Source: Pelagibius sp. (GTDB taxonomy: Bacteria; Pseudomonadota; Alphaproteobacteria; Kiloniellales; Kiloniellaceae). Taken from it: a stretch of 56,258 bases of DNA. Positions 1 to 9,994 of this stretch are shown here, piece by piece. Location of the stretch: positions 1-56,258 of the forward strand of contig JANQMC010000059.1 of NCBI GenBank assembly GCA_028280305.1, in the 5' to 3' direction. The translations under genes and the position numbers were made by a program. The number at the start of each line of letters is the position of its first letter. Position 1 is the first letter of the stretch. Under the pieces are notes generated by a model. The model did not search any database. It was given only the letters and a program-made list of their open reading frames with translations, and was not told where the DNA came from.

Positions 1-90
1 TCCAAAATCCCCCTGGGCGCAACGCGCCTTTCCAAAATCCCCCTGGGCGCAACGCGCCTTTCCAAAATCCCCCTGGAGGCTGGGCCTCCT
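1..90 (-). repeat. Three tandem 30-bp units, each a small hairpin plus conserved tail
   Basis: Two identical 30-bp units (1-30, 31-60) are followed by a diverged one (61-90). Read on the minus strand, each unit starts with a small inverted repeat, GGCGC-gtt-GCGCC in the two identical units and GGAGGC-cca-GCCTCC in the third, then the constant tail AGGGGGATTTTGGA. The stem sequence differs between units while base pairing is kept. The unit length is a multiple of three, so the upstream sortase frame stays open through the repeats and would read a decapeptide, RGILERRVAP. The array runs off the left edge. It may be a dispersed palindromic element, a terminator-like array, or a real C-terminal extension. 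Confidence 0.8.
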
Positions 91-716
91 TCATCTTCCC
101 CCAACGTACGGTCGTTTCCGGCAATCGGCTCCAAAACCTCCAACGCCTCCGCCGTGACCGCGTAGCGCAGCGGTCCCCCCGGCGTCACGGCGTCGAAGGG
201 GTAGCAGGTCACCAGGGTCAGCAGGTGGCGGCCCTCGCCGGGCCGGGCGATCACCGCCTGCCGGACATCCAGGATCGCGTGGTCGCGGACTTCATAGTTC
301 TGCCAGGCCCCCGCGCGATCCTGCAGGCGAAAGCGGTTGCCTTCCTCCAGATAACGCAGGAAGGCGAAATGGGTGTCGCGGTGGCCGCCCAGAATGCTGT
401 GGTTCAGGGCCTCGGTGCCCTCGACCCTGCCGGGGCCGAAGGCGAGGCTACGGCCCGAGGCGCCGGCGAGGACGAAGAGATCGATATCCAGATCCGGCAC
501 CTGCAGACGGGCGACCGGCCAGGTGTCGGCCCAGGGCCAGGGTTTCGCGCTCTCCGCCCCAGCCAGGGTCGCTGCCCAGGCCCGGTCTAGCAGGTGCTGG
601 GCGAGCCAGGCCTTGCCCTTGATCAGCCCGGCCCCGCCGAGCTGCCAGAGGCCGAGGCCGATCAGCAGCAGGGCGAGGGCGAACAGGGCCCGGTTCGTGG
701 TCAGGACCTTAGACAA
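1..716 (-). CDS. Class GN (marine proteobacterial) sortase, 3' end open at the window edge
   Basis: Cysteine transpeptidase that should anchor the neighbouring VIT/vWA protein by cleaving its LPxxATP-type C-terminal signal. The frame from a TTG at 716-714 has a membrane segment (about residues 10-28), the catalytic His in GGHRDTHF (about 112), the Cys in TLVTCYPFD (about 171) and the Arg in GPLRY (about 184), in the usual sortase order. I see no ATG in this frame. The TTG overlaps the last codons of the upstream gene by 8 bases, which suggests translational coupling; a CTG at 704 is another possibility. Family members are about 200 residues, and here that body ends near residue 200. Beyond it the frame stays open into the 30-bp repeats and off the window, so the true C-terminus is unknown. 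Confidence 0.85.
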   Translation of the reverse strand, partial: MSKVLTTNRALFALALLLIGLGLWQLGGAGLIKGKAWLAQHLLDRAWAATLAGAESAKPWPWADTWPVARLQVPDLDIDLFVLAGASGRSLAFGPGRVEGTEALNHSILGGHRDTHFAFLRYLEEGNRFRLQDRAGAWQNYEVRDHAILDVRQAVIARPGEGRHLLTLVTCYPFDAVTPGGPLRYAVTAEALEVLEPIAGNDRTLGEDEGGPASRGILERRVAPRGILERRVAPRGIL

Positions 717-3039
717 ATTGCACCCCGCCAGGCGCCCCGCCGGACAGCGTGGCCCTGCGGCTGCGGTAGCGGATCAGGGCCAGGAGCCCGAGGCCCAGCA
801 GCAGGTAGGCGAGACCGACGATCAGCATGCGCTCGGCCGGGGTTGCCCCCTGGGGCAGAAGCACGGCCTCGCCATCGGCCTCGATCGCCTGCAGCAGGGG
901 GGCCGGCAGGGCCTGCTGACGCAGCAGGGGGCCTTCGGTCGCCGGCTCGGTTTCACCCGGCTGCTCGCCGAAGACCTTGCCGGCATCCCAGCCCGCCGGC
1001 AGGTTGCGTTCGATCTCCTCGCTTTGCAGGGGCTCGTCTTGGGGCCGCGCGATTTCATCGTCGATGGCGACCAGGCTTGTGTAGCGGGTGACCATGTCGT
1101 GTTCCAGGGCCAAGGCCAGCGCTTCGGCGCGGACGGCGGCGCGGTCGATGCCGCCGCCGGATTGATAGAGCTGGTCTTCGATGTCCACCAGCTTGGCGCG
1201 GGCCCAGAGGCTGGCGGTGCCCGCCGCGGGCTTTAGGCCGGAGAGGTCCAGGCGCTGCTGCCAGGGGCCCTCGTTTCCTGTGCCGGTGATCAGCATCTGG
1301 CCATTCAGCTCGTCGAGGCGAATGCCGGCGAGACGTGCCGAGAAGGTGACCGGTTCGCCCTTGTAAAGATCGGGCAGCGGGGTGGGATAGGCCTCGACCC
1401 GCTTGCCCGCCGCATTGGGCCAGCCGACGCGGATATCGGTCAACGCCGGGTTCTCCAGCTTGGCGAAGAGCGCCTCCATGCGCGCGGTAACCTCCGTCAG
1501 ATCGCCGATGTGGGTGAAGCTGCCGCGCCCCAGTTCCGCCGACTTGCGCATGAAGTAGCTGTTGGGGGCGGAGCCAATGCCGATGGTGAACAGCCGGCTT
1601 TCGCCCAGTCGCTCGGCCAGCAGCCGGAACAGTTCCGCCTCGTTGCTGACGGCGCCGTCGGTCAGGAAGACGATCTGGCTGATGGTGCCGTCGCCCGCGC
1701 CGCCGGTCAGGGCGAGATCCAGGGCCGGGGCCATCTCGGTGCCGCCGTCTGCCTCCAGAGCGCTGACATAGTGAAAGGCCTGGGCGACGTTGCCGACGGA
1801 GGCAGCAACCGGACGGCGGTAGAGGGCGTGGGTCTCGCTGTTGAACTGGATGACGTTGAAGCGGTCCTCCGGGTTCAACCGCTTCAGGGCGGTGATCACC
1901 GCAGTCTTCGCCTGGTCCAGGGATTCGCCGAACATGGAACCGGAGGTGTCGATGATGAAGACCAGTTCGCGGGGAAAGGGGCCGGGCTGCGGCCCCTCGG
2001 CGATATCTCGCCCGCCGGCCTTGGTCGGCGGCACCATCATGACCAGCAGGTGGCTGTCGTCGCCGACCTGCTCGCCGAAGACGGCGGCCTGCGGCACGGC
2101 GCTTGCCACCGGCGCCCACTCCAGAACGAAGTCGCGGTCCGCGGGAACGCTGCCGTCGCGAAGGGTGATTTTCTGCAGGGTCCCGTCCGCGGTTTCGATC
2201 ACCACCGGATGATAGAGGCTGCGCAGGCTGCGCAGATCCATGCCGGCATCCAGCCGGATGGTCAGCGACAGGGGGTTCAGCTTCTCCGTCGTGGCGACCG
2301 GGCCGAAAAGGTCGCGCGTTTCATTCGGATTGTCCCTGTCGACAGCGGGTTGCAGGGGCTGGTTTGACGGGGCTTCTGCGACCGCCGGCGGTGCCGGGCT
2401 GTAGCGGGGCGCGACCACCATGGGAAAGCGCAGGGAGAACAGGCCGTTCTCGTAGGCGACGGCGTCCTGGTAGCCGATCTCCACGGTGATCTTCTCGCCC
2501 GGGCCGATGTTGGCGACCGAGGTGACGAAAACATTGGGCCGCTCGCCGCTGACAAGGCTGGCGCGCTGGCCGTTCTCGGCGGCGGCCTTGTAGGCGCGCT
2601 CGGCTTCGACCTTCTCCATGATCTTGCCGGCGACCCGGCGCTCGCCGATGGTCAGGGTCAGGCGGTTGACGGCGGAACGCTCAGGCAGAGGAAAGACGTA
2701 AATGCCTTCCATCCACCGGTTGGTCGGGTTGTGGAAGACCTGGCGGACGGTCACGCGGTTCACCATGCCGTTGACGGCCATGGAGACGTCGCTGCTGAGG
2801 GTCGGGGCCTCCAGGCCGCTGCCCTGCTGGGCGGAGCGGAAGAACAGCCCGCTCGGCATCGTTTCGCCGGCCTCGGCACCCTGGGCCGAAGACAGGCGCC
2901 CGGCGGCGAGGCTCAGGGCCATCACCAGCGCCGTCATCACCAGGGCGCCGCCGATGATCAAGACGGCCTGCAGGCAGGCTTTCACCATCTGCGGCGGGAT
3001 CAGGCTGGATGGCCGGTAGGGCAGCATTTCGTGACGCAT
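709..3039 (-). CDS. Marine proteobacterial sortase target protein (VIT and von Willebrand A domains)
   Basis: Surface-type adhesion or metal-dependent binding protein, and the presumed sole substrate of the class GN sortase encoded next to it. With the ATG at 3039 it has 776 residues: an N-terminal membrane or signal segment (about 20-45), a VIT domain (about 75-205), a vWA domain (about 358-530) with an intact MIDAS motif DTSGS (364-368), and a C-terminal sorting signal LPQGATP (about 728) followed by a hydrophobic stretch and an Arg-rich tail. The ATG at 3039 is preceded by a GGGGGGA stretch about 7 bases away. The frame stays open upstream without a better start. The pair matches the known layout of one sortase beside one target in marine Gram-negative bacteria. 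The ligand is unknown. Confidence 0.9.
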   Translation of the reverse strand: MRHEMLPYRPSSLIPPQMVKACLQAVLIIGGALVMTALVMALSLAAGRLSSAQGAEAGETMPSGLFFRSAQQGSGLEAPTLSSDVSMAVNGMVNRVTVRQVFHNPTNRWMEGIYVFPLPERSAVNRLTLTIGERRVAGKIMEKVEAERAYKAAAENGQRASLVSGERPNVFVTSVANIGPGEKITVEIGYQDAVAYENGLFSLRFPMVVAPRYSPAPPAVAEAPSNQPLQPAVDRDNPNETRDLFGPVATTEKLNPLSLTIRLDAGMDLRSLRSLYHPVVIETADGTLQKITLRDGSVPADRDFVLEWAPVASAVPQAAVFGEQVGDDSHLLVMMVPPTKAGGRDIAEGPQPGPFPRELVFIIDTSGSMFGESLDQAKTAVITALKRLNPEDRFNVIQFNSETHALYRRPVAASVGNVAQAFHYVSALEADGGTEMAPALDLALTGGAGDGTISQIVFLTDGAVSNEAELFRLLAERLGESRLFTIGIGSAPNSYFMRKSAELGRGSFTHIGDLTEVTARMEALFAKLENPALTDIRVGWPNAAGKRVEAYPTPLPDLYKGEPVTFSARLAGIRLDELNGQMLITGTGNEGPWQQRLDLSGLKPAAGTASLWARAKLVDIEDQLYQSGGGIDRAAVRAEALALALEHDMVTRYTSLVAIDDEIARPQDEPLQSEEIERNLPAGWDAGKVFGEQPGETEPATEGPLLRQQALPAPLLQAIEADGEAVLLPQGATPAERMLIVGLAYLLLGLGLLALIRYRSRRATLSGGAPGGVQFV

Positions 3040-3194
3040 TCTTCTCGTCCCCCCAAGGACTCTCGGTTCTTTTAAGGACCGGCAACATCGGGCGGGCCCG
3101 GGCGCCGGTCTTCCATGACCGGGATTAGGCACCCGGACCGTGGCGAGAGCCGACCGAGATTGCGGCGATTCCATGGTCGCTTGTGGCCGATTAA

Positions 3195-4553
<1,359 letters not shown>

Positions 4554-4581
4554 TGCTGACGCCTTGATGCCCTAGCGCGCC

Positions 4582-5997
4582 ATGCCGCTCGACGCGCTGC
4601 TCGACAGTCATGACGGTCTCGGCCTGGCGGATCTGATCCGCCGGAGCGAGATCGCCGCCCCCGAACTGCTGGAGGCGGTGATCGCGCGGATCGGGGCACG
4701 CGACCATCAGGTGAACGCCGTGGTGCACCGCCTCTTTGATCAGGCGCGCAAGGATCTGGGCGAGGGTACGCCCGGCGGCCCTTTCGCCGGGCTGCCGTTT
4801 CTGCTGAAGGATCTCTATACCTTCCGCCGCGGCATGCCCTGCGGCAACGGCAGCCGCTGGTTTGCCGACTACGTCTCGCCCTTCGACGATGCCATGGTGG
4901 CGCGCTGGCGTGCTGCCGGCCTGGTAACCGTCGGCAAGTCCAGCACCTCCGAATTCGGCCTCAACGTTTCCACCGAAACGCTGCAGCACGGCGCCACGCG
5001 CAATCCCTGGAACCCGGCATACTCGGCCGGCGGGTCGAGCGGCGGGGCGGCTGCCGCGGTCGCCGCCGGCATGCTGCCCCTGGCTCATGCCAGTGACGGC
5101 GGCGGCTCGATCCGCATTCCGGCCTCCTGCTGCGGTCTCTTCGGTCTGAAGCCCAGCCGCGGCCGCAATCTGACCAGCGATGCCTGGGCCGGGCTCACCG
5201 CCTTTCATGCCGTCAGCCGCACGGTGCGGGATTCGGCGGCGTTGCTGGATGCCGTCTGCGGACCGCCCGTGGATCACCCCTACAGCCTGCCCAAACCGGA
5301 ACAGCCCTTTCTGAGCGCGCTCGACGGGAAAGCGCCGCGGCTGCGCATCGCCTGGACGACCAAAACGCCGGACTGGGTGCCGCTGCACCCGGAATGCCGG
5401 GCGGCGGTGGAGCGGGCGGCGGCGATCGCCGAGGAGCTCGGTCACGAGGTTGTCGAAGCGGGCCCCGCCATCGACTATCAGGCCTTGGGTCAGGCGATGG
5501 TCGTCATTGTCGCGGCCAACATGGCCGATGCCCTGGCGCCCGGTAACCTACTGCGGCCGAAGGGTGCGACCCGGGCCGATGTCGAGGTCATGACCTGGGC
5601 CTTCGCCGAACGCGGCGCCAAGATCGCGGCGGTGCAGTATCTGGGCGCGCAGCGCACGATCCGGCTGATCGGCGACCGGCTCCATGCCTTTCTTGCCGAC
5701 TACGACATCCTGATGACGCCGACCATGGCGCAGCCGCCCATGAAGCTGGGCGCGCTCGATACCAACAGCGATGACTTTGATGGCTTCAACAGCGCCGTCC
5801 AGCCTTACGTCGCCTTCACCCAGATGTTCAACATGTCGGGTCAGCCGGCGGCTTCCCTGCCGCTGCATTGGACCGAAGAGGGGCTGCCCATCGGCGTCCA
5901 GATCGCGGCTCCGCTGGGCGAGGAGGCGCGGCTGTTTTCCCTCGCCGGTCAGTTCGAGGAAGCTTGTCCGTGGTTTGACAGGAGACCTCCGGTCTAA
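4582..5997 (+). CDS. Amidase-signature family hydrolase
   Basis: Hydrolyses an amide bond with the Ser-cisSer-Lys triad of the amidase signature (AS) family. The residues are visible as Lys in LLKDLY (76), cis-Ser in GGSSGG (153) and nucleophile Ser in [11 protein letters not shown] (176). The 471-residue length is normal. The pattern [13 protein letters not shown] with a following [14 protein letters not shown] stretch is what I associate with the 6-aminohexanoate-cyclic-dimer hydrolase branch, but that assignment is loose and the natural substrate is unknown. It begins 28 bases after the aminotransferase stop, so co-transcription is likely. No GatB or GatC lies nearby and the protein is not a convincing GatA, so a role in Gln-tRNA formation is not supported. 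Confidence 0.88.
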   Translation: MPLDALLDSHDGLGLADLIRRSEIAAPELLEAVIARIGARDHQVNAVVHRLFDQARKDLGEGTPGGPFAGLPFLLKDLYTFRRGMPCGNGSRWFADYVSPFDDAMVARWRAAGLVTVGKSSTSEFGLNVSTETLQHGATRNPWNPAYSAGGSSGGAAAAVAAGMLPLAHASDGGGSIRIPASCCGLFGLKPSRGRNLTSDAWAGLTAFHAVSRTVRDSAALLDAVCGPPVDHPYSLPKPEQPFLSALDGKAPRLRIAWTTKTPDWVPLHPECRAAVERAAAIAEELGHEVVEAGPAIDYQALGQAMVVIVAANMADALAPGNLLRPKGATRADVEVMTWAFAERGAKIAAVQYLGAQRTIRLIGDRLHAFLADYDILMTPTMAQPPMKLGALDTNSDDFDGFNSAVQPYVAFTQMFNMSGQPAASLPLHWTEEGLPIGVQIAAPLGEEARLFSLAGQFEEACPWFDRRPPV

Positions 5998-6076
5998 GCT
6001 GTCCCAAGCCTCCCCTTCTCATTTGGAGAACACCGGCATTTAGGGAACACGGGGCGGCGATGCTGCGGGAGATGTC

Positions 6077-6691
6077 ATGTACAAGCTTTACTGGGCGCCC
6101 GATACGGGCGCCTTCGCGCCGGAGGTGGTGCTCGCCCTGGCAGGGGCGCCTGTCGAACTGCTGCCGGTGGATTACCACGGCAAGGAGCAACAGGGCGCGG
6201 CCTACCGGAAACTGAACCCCATGGGTCAGATCCCCCTGCTGATCCTGCCAGACGGCACGGTGATGACCGAGTCGGCGGCCATGGTGCTGCATCTTGTCGA
6301 CGCCTTCCCGGAGGCCGGTCTGGCGCCGCCGCCGGGCAGCCCGGAACGCGCCGTTTTCGACCGCTGGCTGGTCTTCATGGCGGTGAACCTCTACACCGCC
6401 GACCTGCGGCTCTACTATGCCGAGCGCTACTCGACCGACCCGGCAGCGGTATCCGGCATCAAGGCGGCGGCGACGCGTGATCTCGACCGGCAGTTCGCGA
6501 TCATCGAAGAGGCCTTGGCGGCTGGCCCCTTTCTTCAGGGCGCCAAGTGCAGCGCCGCCGATCTCTATCTGCTGATGTTGTCGGACTGGTATCCGGCGGC
6601 CCGCGACCTGCCGGCCATCGCGCGGTTGCGGGCGGCGCTGCTGGACGACCCGGTCGTTTTCGAGGTGCGCAGCCGCTACCGCAAAGACTGA
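6077..6691 (+). CDS. Glutathione S-transferase family protein
   Basis: A 204-residue protein with a thioredoxin-like N-terminal half ending in the cis-proline and glutathione-binding signature (LNPMGQIPLLILPDGTVMTESAAMVLHLVD) and an all-alpha C-terminal domain carrying the FLQGAKCSAADLYL motif of soluble GSTs. Such proteins conjugate glutathione to electrophiles or act as glutathione-dependent reductases or isomerases. The class and substrate cannot be told here. No catalytic Cys is present at the N-terminal active-site position; Tyr or Ser chemistry would be expected, from a Tyr near residue 5. It stands alone, about 80 bases after the amidase on the same strand. The ATG follows a GGGAGATGTC stretch that can serve as ribosome binding site. 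Confidence 0.85.
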   Translation: MYKLYWAPDTGAFAPEVVLALAGAPVELLPVDYHGKEQQGAAYRKLNPMGQIPLLILPDGTVMTESAAMVLHLVDAFPEAGLAPPPGSPERAVFDRWLVFMAVNLYTADLRLYYAERYSTDPAAVSGIKAAATRDLDRQFAIIEEALAAGPFLQGAKCSAADLYLLMLSDWYPAARDLPAIARLRAALLDDPVVFEVRSRYRKD

Positions 6692-6863
6692 AGCGGCTAT
6701 GCAATTATAATCAAAATGACTATAATTAAAAATGCTTATAAGATGTTGATTTGACTATTCTATTCTCTTTACCTTTTCCTAAGCGACTCTGGGGATTATC
6801 GGCAAATCCAATCTGCCGGAACGTATAAGCCGGCGGCTGATAAAACGATCAGAGAGAGAAACG
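6692..6863 (+). promoter_or_regulatory. AT-rich leader of the chemoreceptor gene
   Basis: The 172 bases between the GST-like gene and the chemoreceptor contain an abrupt AT-rich block (about 6700-6780), including repeated ATAATTA/TATAATC-like hexamers, in an otherwise GC-rich sequence. The block is the natural place for the chemoreceptor promoter. I cannot fix a -35/-10 pair with confidence. The last bases, GAGAGAGAAACG before the ATG at 6864, form the ribosome binding site. Confidence 0.35.
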
Positions 6864-8588
6864 ATGCCTGCCTTGGTCGCCGCGAAAAACATCAAGCTGA
6901 CAACGAAGACGATGGTCTTGACCATCGCGCTGATTATTGTAGCCGCTGCCGCCTGTGCCGCTGCGGCCGTCTTCGCCATTCAGGCGGAGATCCGCAACCA
7001 AGTGGTCGAGCGCCAGTCCGCAAGCCTTCGCATTGCCGCTGACATTTTCGCCGACCAGCACCCGCAGTTGCAGGTGACGCGCAAGGGCCCGCTGGTGGAG
7101 CGCATCACCATCGACGTGATCCCGGAATTCACCGACCATGCGATGATCGACCGGATTGGCGATCTTACGGGCGAGACCGCCACTGTCTTTGTCTGGGACA
7201 ACGAATCCGAGGATTTCTGGCGCCGCACCACCAACATCAAGAAAGACGACGGCAGCCGGGCCATCGGGACGCCGCTGGGTCAGAAGGGCGCGGTCTATCC
7301 CATTTTGACCAAGGGCCAGACCTTCCGGGGCGAGGCGGTCATTCTCGGCAAGGCCTACTATACGATCTATGAGCCGATCTTTTCGTCGGACGGCAAGGTC
7401 ATCGGCATCCTCTATGCGGGTGTGTTGAAGAGCAACATCAATGCGGTGCTGGATGCACTCACCACCAAGCTTGCGATCACCTCGGCCGTGACCATCCTGG
7501 TGACGGCCCTGATCGCCTTCTTCGCCTTCAGCCGTCTGCTGCGGCCGCTGCCGCGCCTGGCGGGCCTGATGGACCGCCTGGCCCGTGAGGACACCGATGT
7601 CGAGGTGGCCTACCAGGGGCAGGGCGACGAGATCGGCGACATGGCGCGTGCCGTTCAGGTCTTTAAGGAAAACGCCCTGGAGAAGCGCCGGCTGGAACAG
7701 GAGCGCAAGCAGCAGGAAGAACGTGCGGCCGGGGAAAAGCGCGCAGCGATGAACGAGCTGGCGGGCGAGTTCGAGGCGTCGGTGGCGGGCAAGGTGTCCA
7801 GCGTGCTCGATGCCGCCTCTCACATCGACGACTCGACCAAGCAGGTTCGCGAACTGGCCGGCGAGACCAGCGACAAGAGCACCCAGGTGAGCACCGCGGC
7901 CGAGGGCGCGAGCGGCAACGTGGACAGCGTAGCGGCGGCGGCGGAGGAGATGTCGGCCTCGATCTCGGAGATCGCGCGGCGGGCCAGCGAGTCGGCGAAG
8001 GTTGCCGCCGACGCTGTGCAGCAGGCGGACTCCACCAATGAGACGGTGCAGTCTCTCGATACCGCGGCGCAGAAGATCGGCGACGTGGTGAAGCTGATCA
8101 ACGAGATCGCCGAACAGACCAACCTGCTGGCGCTCAACGCCACCATCGAGGCGGCGCGGGCCGGCGAGGCCGGCAAGGGCTTCGCGGTGGTGGCCAACGA
8201 GGTCAAGGCTCTGGCGTCTCAGACCACCAAGGCGACCGAGGAGATCTCCGAGCAGATCAATGCCATGCAGCAGGCGACCACGGAAGCGGTGTCGGCCATC
8301 GCCAGCATCCGCGGCGTGATCGGTCAGGTCAACGAATCGACCACCGCCATCGCTTCGGCGGTGGAGGAGCAGAATGCGGCGACGCAGGAGATCGGGCGCA
8401 ACGTCGAATCGGCGGCTACTGACACCTCAAAGGTGTCGAGCACGATCACCGAAGTGCGCGCCGCCTCCGAACAGACGATGTCGGCGGTCCAGCAGGCGGT
8501 GGCGGCGATCGAGGGGCTGAACGGCGATGCCAACGACCTGAAGCAGCAGGTCGGCGCTTTCCTGGAGAAGGTCCGCAACAGCGCCTGA
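6864..8588 (+). CDS. Methyl-accepting chemotaxis protein with periplasmic Cache domain
   Basis: Transmembrane chemoreceptor that would signal through CheW/CheA to the flagellar motor. In order: membrane segment 1 (about 17-41), a periplasmic single Cache domain of the Cache_3/Cache_2 type (about 45-195, with the [26 protein letters not shown] signature), membrane segment 2 (about 200-222), HAMP (about 222-275) and a cytoplasmic coiled-coil signalling domain with the conserved hairpin tip ([35 protein letters not shown] in outline). The C-terminus lacks a CheR/CheB-tethering pentapeptide. Length is 574 residues. No chemotaxis operon lies nearby, so it is an orphan receptor. The Cache subtype often senses small carboxylates, but the ligand here is unknown. 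Confidence 0.94.
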   Translation: MPALVAAKNIKLTTKTMVLTIALIIVAAAACAAAAVFAIQAEIRNQVVERQSASLRIAADIFADQHPQLQVTRKGPLVERITIDVIPEFTDHAMIDRIGDLTGETATVFVWDNESEDFWRRTTNIKKDDGSRAIGTPLGQKGAVYPILTKGQTFRGEAVILGKAYYTIYEPIFSSDGKVIGILYAGVLKSNINAVLDALTTKLAITSAVTILVTALIAFFAFSRLLRPLPRLAGLMDRLAREDTDVEVAYQGQGDEIGDMARAVQVFKENALEKRRLEQERKQQEERAAGEKRAAMNELAGEFEASVAGKVSSVLDAASHIDDSTKQVRELAGETSDKSTQVSTAAEGASGNVDSVAAAAEEMSASISEIARRASESAKVAADAVQQADSTNETVQSLDTAAQKIGDVVKLINEIAEQTNLLALNATIEAARAGEAGKGFAVVANEVKALASQTTKATEEISEQINAMQQATTEAVSAIASIRGVIGQVNESTTAIASAVEEQNAATQEIGRNVESAATDTSKVSSTITEVRAASEQTMSAVQQAVAAIEGLNGDANDLKQQVGAFLEKVRNSA

Positions 8589-8637
8589 TCCTGCAGGCGC
8601 CAAGCCGGCGATAACAAAGTCCTGGCGTGACGGTGGA

Positions 8638-8661
8638 GGGGCGGTCCATTTGGGCCGCCCC
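8638..8661. terminator. Intrinsic terminator between convergent genes
   Basis: A 10-pair stem (arms 8638-8647 and 8652-8661, one G-U pair, four-base loop) lies 50 bases after the chemoreceptor stop and is followed by TTCGCTCTT. It sits between the chemoreceptor and the converging argC and could serve both, though the T-tract is better on the plus strand. Confidence 0.7.
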
Positions 8662-8682
8662 TTCGCTCTTACGGTTCAAGCT

Positions 8683-9648
8683 TCAGGCTGCGAGGCGCTG
8701 GTCGAGGCCGGCGGCGGGCTCCAGGCCGAGCATCAGGTTCATGTTCTGCACCGCCGCGCCGGAAGCGCCCTTGCCGAGGTTGTCGAGCACCGCCACCAGC
8801 AAGGCCTGATCCCCGGCGCTGTTGCCGAAGACATATAGGCGCATGGCGTTGGTGCCGTTCAGGCCTTCCGGGTCCAGATCCTCGCGGGCCGCGGTTTCCG
8901 CCGCACCGGCGACGGAAACGAAGTCTTGGCCGGCGTAGTGGGCCGTCAGCCGTTCGCGCAGGGCGTCCGGGGTCGGTTTGCCGGGCAGGGCCCAGAGCTG
9001 CAGCGGCACCTGTACCAGCATGCCCTGGTGGTAGTTGCCCACCGCCGGCAGGAACAGCGGTGTCTCGTCGAGACCGCCGTGGACCTGCATCTCCGGCAGG
9101 TGCTTGTGGGCAAGACGCAGAGCGTAGGCGCGATAGGCATTGCTCAGCCGGTCCGGCGCCGCCGGGTCCTCATAACGCCGGATCAAGCCCTTGCCGCCGC
9201 CGCTGTAGCCGGAGACGGCGTTCACCGTGACCGGGAAGTCGCGGGGCAAAAGCCCGCCGGATACCAGGGGGCGCAGCAGGGCGATGGCGCCGGTCGAATA
9301 GCAGCCGGGGTTGCTGACCCGCTTGGCGGCGGCGACCTTGGCCGTCTGTTCGGCATCCATTTCCGGGAAGCCGTAGACCCAGTCCGGATCTGTGCGGTGC
9401 GCCGTGCTGGCGTCGATGACCCGGGTGTCCGGGTTGTCGATCAGGGTGACGGCCTCCCGCGCCGCGGTGTCGGGCAGGCAGAGGATCGCCAGATCGGCGG
9501 CGTTCAGGGCGCGGGCCCGGGCGGCGCTGTCCTTGCGTTCTTCATCGGCCAGGCGGATCAGGCGGACGTCGGCGCGCGCCTCAAGGCGCGCCCGGATCTG
9601 AAGTCCCGTGGTGCCTGCTTCGCCATCGATGAAGACTTGCGCCGTCAT
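8683..9648 (-). CDS. argC: N-acetyl-gamma-glutamyl-phosphate reductase, short type
   Basis: Third step of arginine synthesis: NADPH-dependent reduction of N-acetylglutamyl phosphate to the semialdehyde. The 321-residue protein has the nucleotide-binding start VFIDGEAGTTG (6-15), the catalytic Cys in VSNPGCYSTG (about 116) and the substrate region HKHLPEMQ. It belongs to the shorter group of ArgC proteins common in alphaproteobacteria (AGTTG rather than GASGYTG at the N-terminus). The ATG at 9648 follows AGAGGAC at a good distance; an extended start at 9711 has no comparable site. No other arg gene is adjacent. It converges on the chemoreceptor gene and diverges from the EF-G-like gene. Confidence 0.93.
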   Translation of the reverse strand: MTAQVFIDGEAGTTGLQIRARLEARADVRLIRLADEERKDSAARARALNAADLAILCLPDTAAREAVTLIDNPDTRVIDASTAHRTDPDWVYGFPEMDAEQTAKVAAAKRVSNPGCYSTGAIALLRPLVSGGLLPRDFPVTVNAVSGYSGGGKGLIRRYEDPAAPDRLSNAYRAYALRLAHKHLPEMQVHGGLDETPLFLPAVGNYHQGMLVQVPLQLWALPGKPTPDALRERLTAHYAGQDFVSVAGAAETAAREDLDPEGLNGTNAMRLYVFGNSAGDQALLVAVLDNLGKGASGAAVQNMNLMLGLEPAAGLDQRLAA

Positions 9649-9994
9649 TGTCCTCTGGTCCTTTTCCTCTTTGTCTCTGCGGCTACATCCACTCAGAATC
9701 TGCGCAGCCATAAAGGCGCCCGCTCGACCAGGAGCGGCGCCCCGCTGCTTACTTCTTACAGAGACAGCCTAACATCGGCTTTACGCCGTTCCAAGCCGCT
9801 GAATCTGCTGACTCTGCATCTTCTCCGGCCTGCTACCCCCTGTTTTTGGTTGCCAGCGGCAGCCGATCTTTGAAACCATAGGGTTTCAAAAGCGGTCGCA
9901 AACGACCCACTGCTCAACCACTGGAACAGTTCGCCCCAGGCTTGCCATGGGGAAACTCATGGGCCGACCCGCCGGGGGCGACGGGGAGGAAACC
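9649..9994. other. 346-base divergent intergenic region with a palindrome
   Basis: Divergent promoter region of argC and the EF-G-like gene. I see no supported coding sequence; short frames here lack ribosome binding sites. The one clear element is a dyad with 9-base arms, TTTGAAACC and GGTTTCAAA, at 9869-9877 and 9882-9890 with a four-base centre. It is not followed by a T-tract and lies about 105 bases before the EF-G-like start, so an operator or an mRNA hairpin is more plausible than a terminator. Confidence 0.5.

Noticed and set aside
1..90. CRISPR-like repeat at the left edge
   Set aside because: The units are directly adjacent without spacers, and no cas gene is present.
225..1236. 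Plus-strand frames of 121, 287 and 165 codons at the left end
   Set aside because: They run antisense to the sortase and the VIT/vWA gene, contain only Gln/Gly/Arg-rich sequence typical of GC-rich shadows, and have no ribosome binding site.
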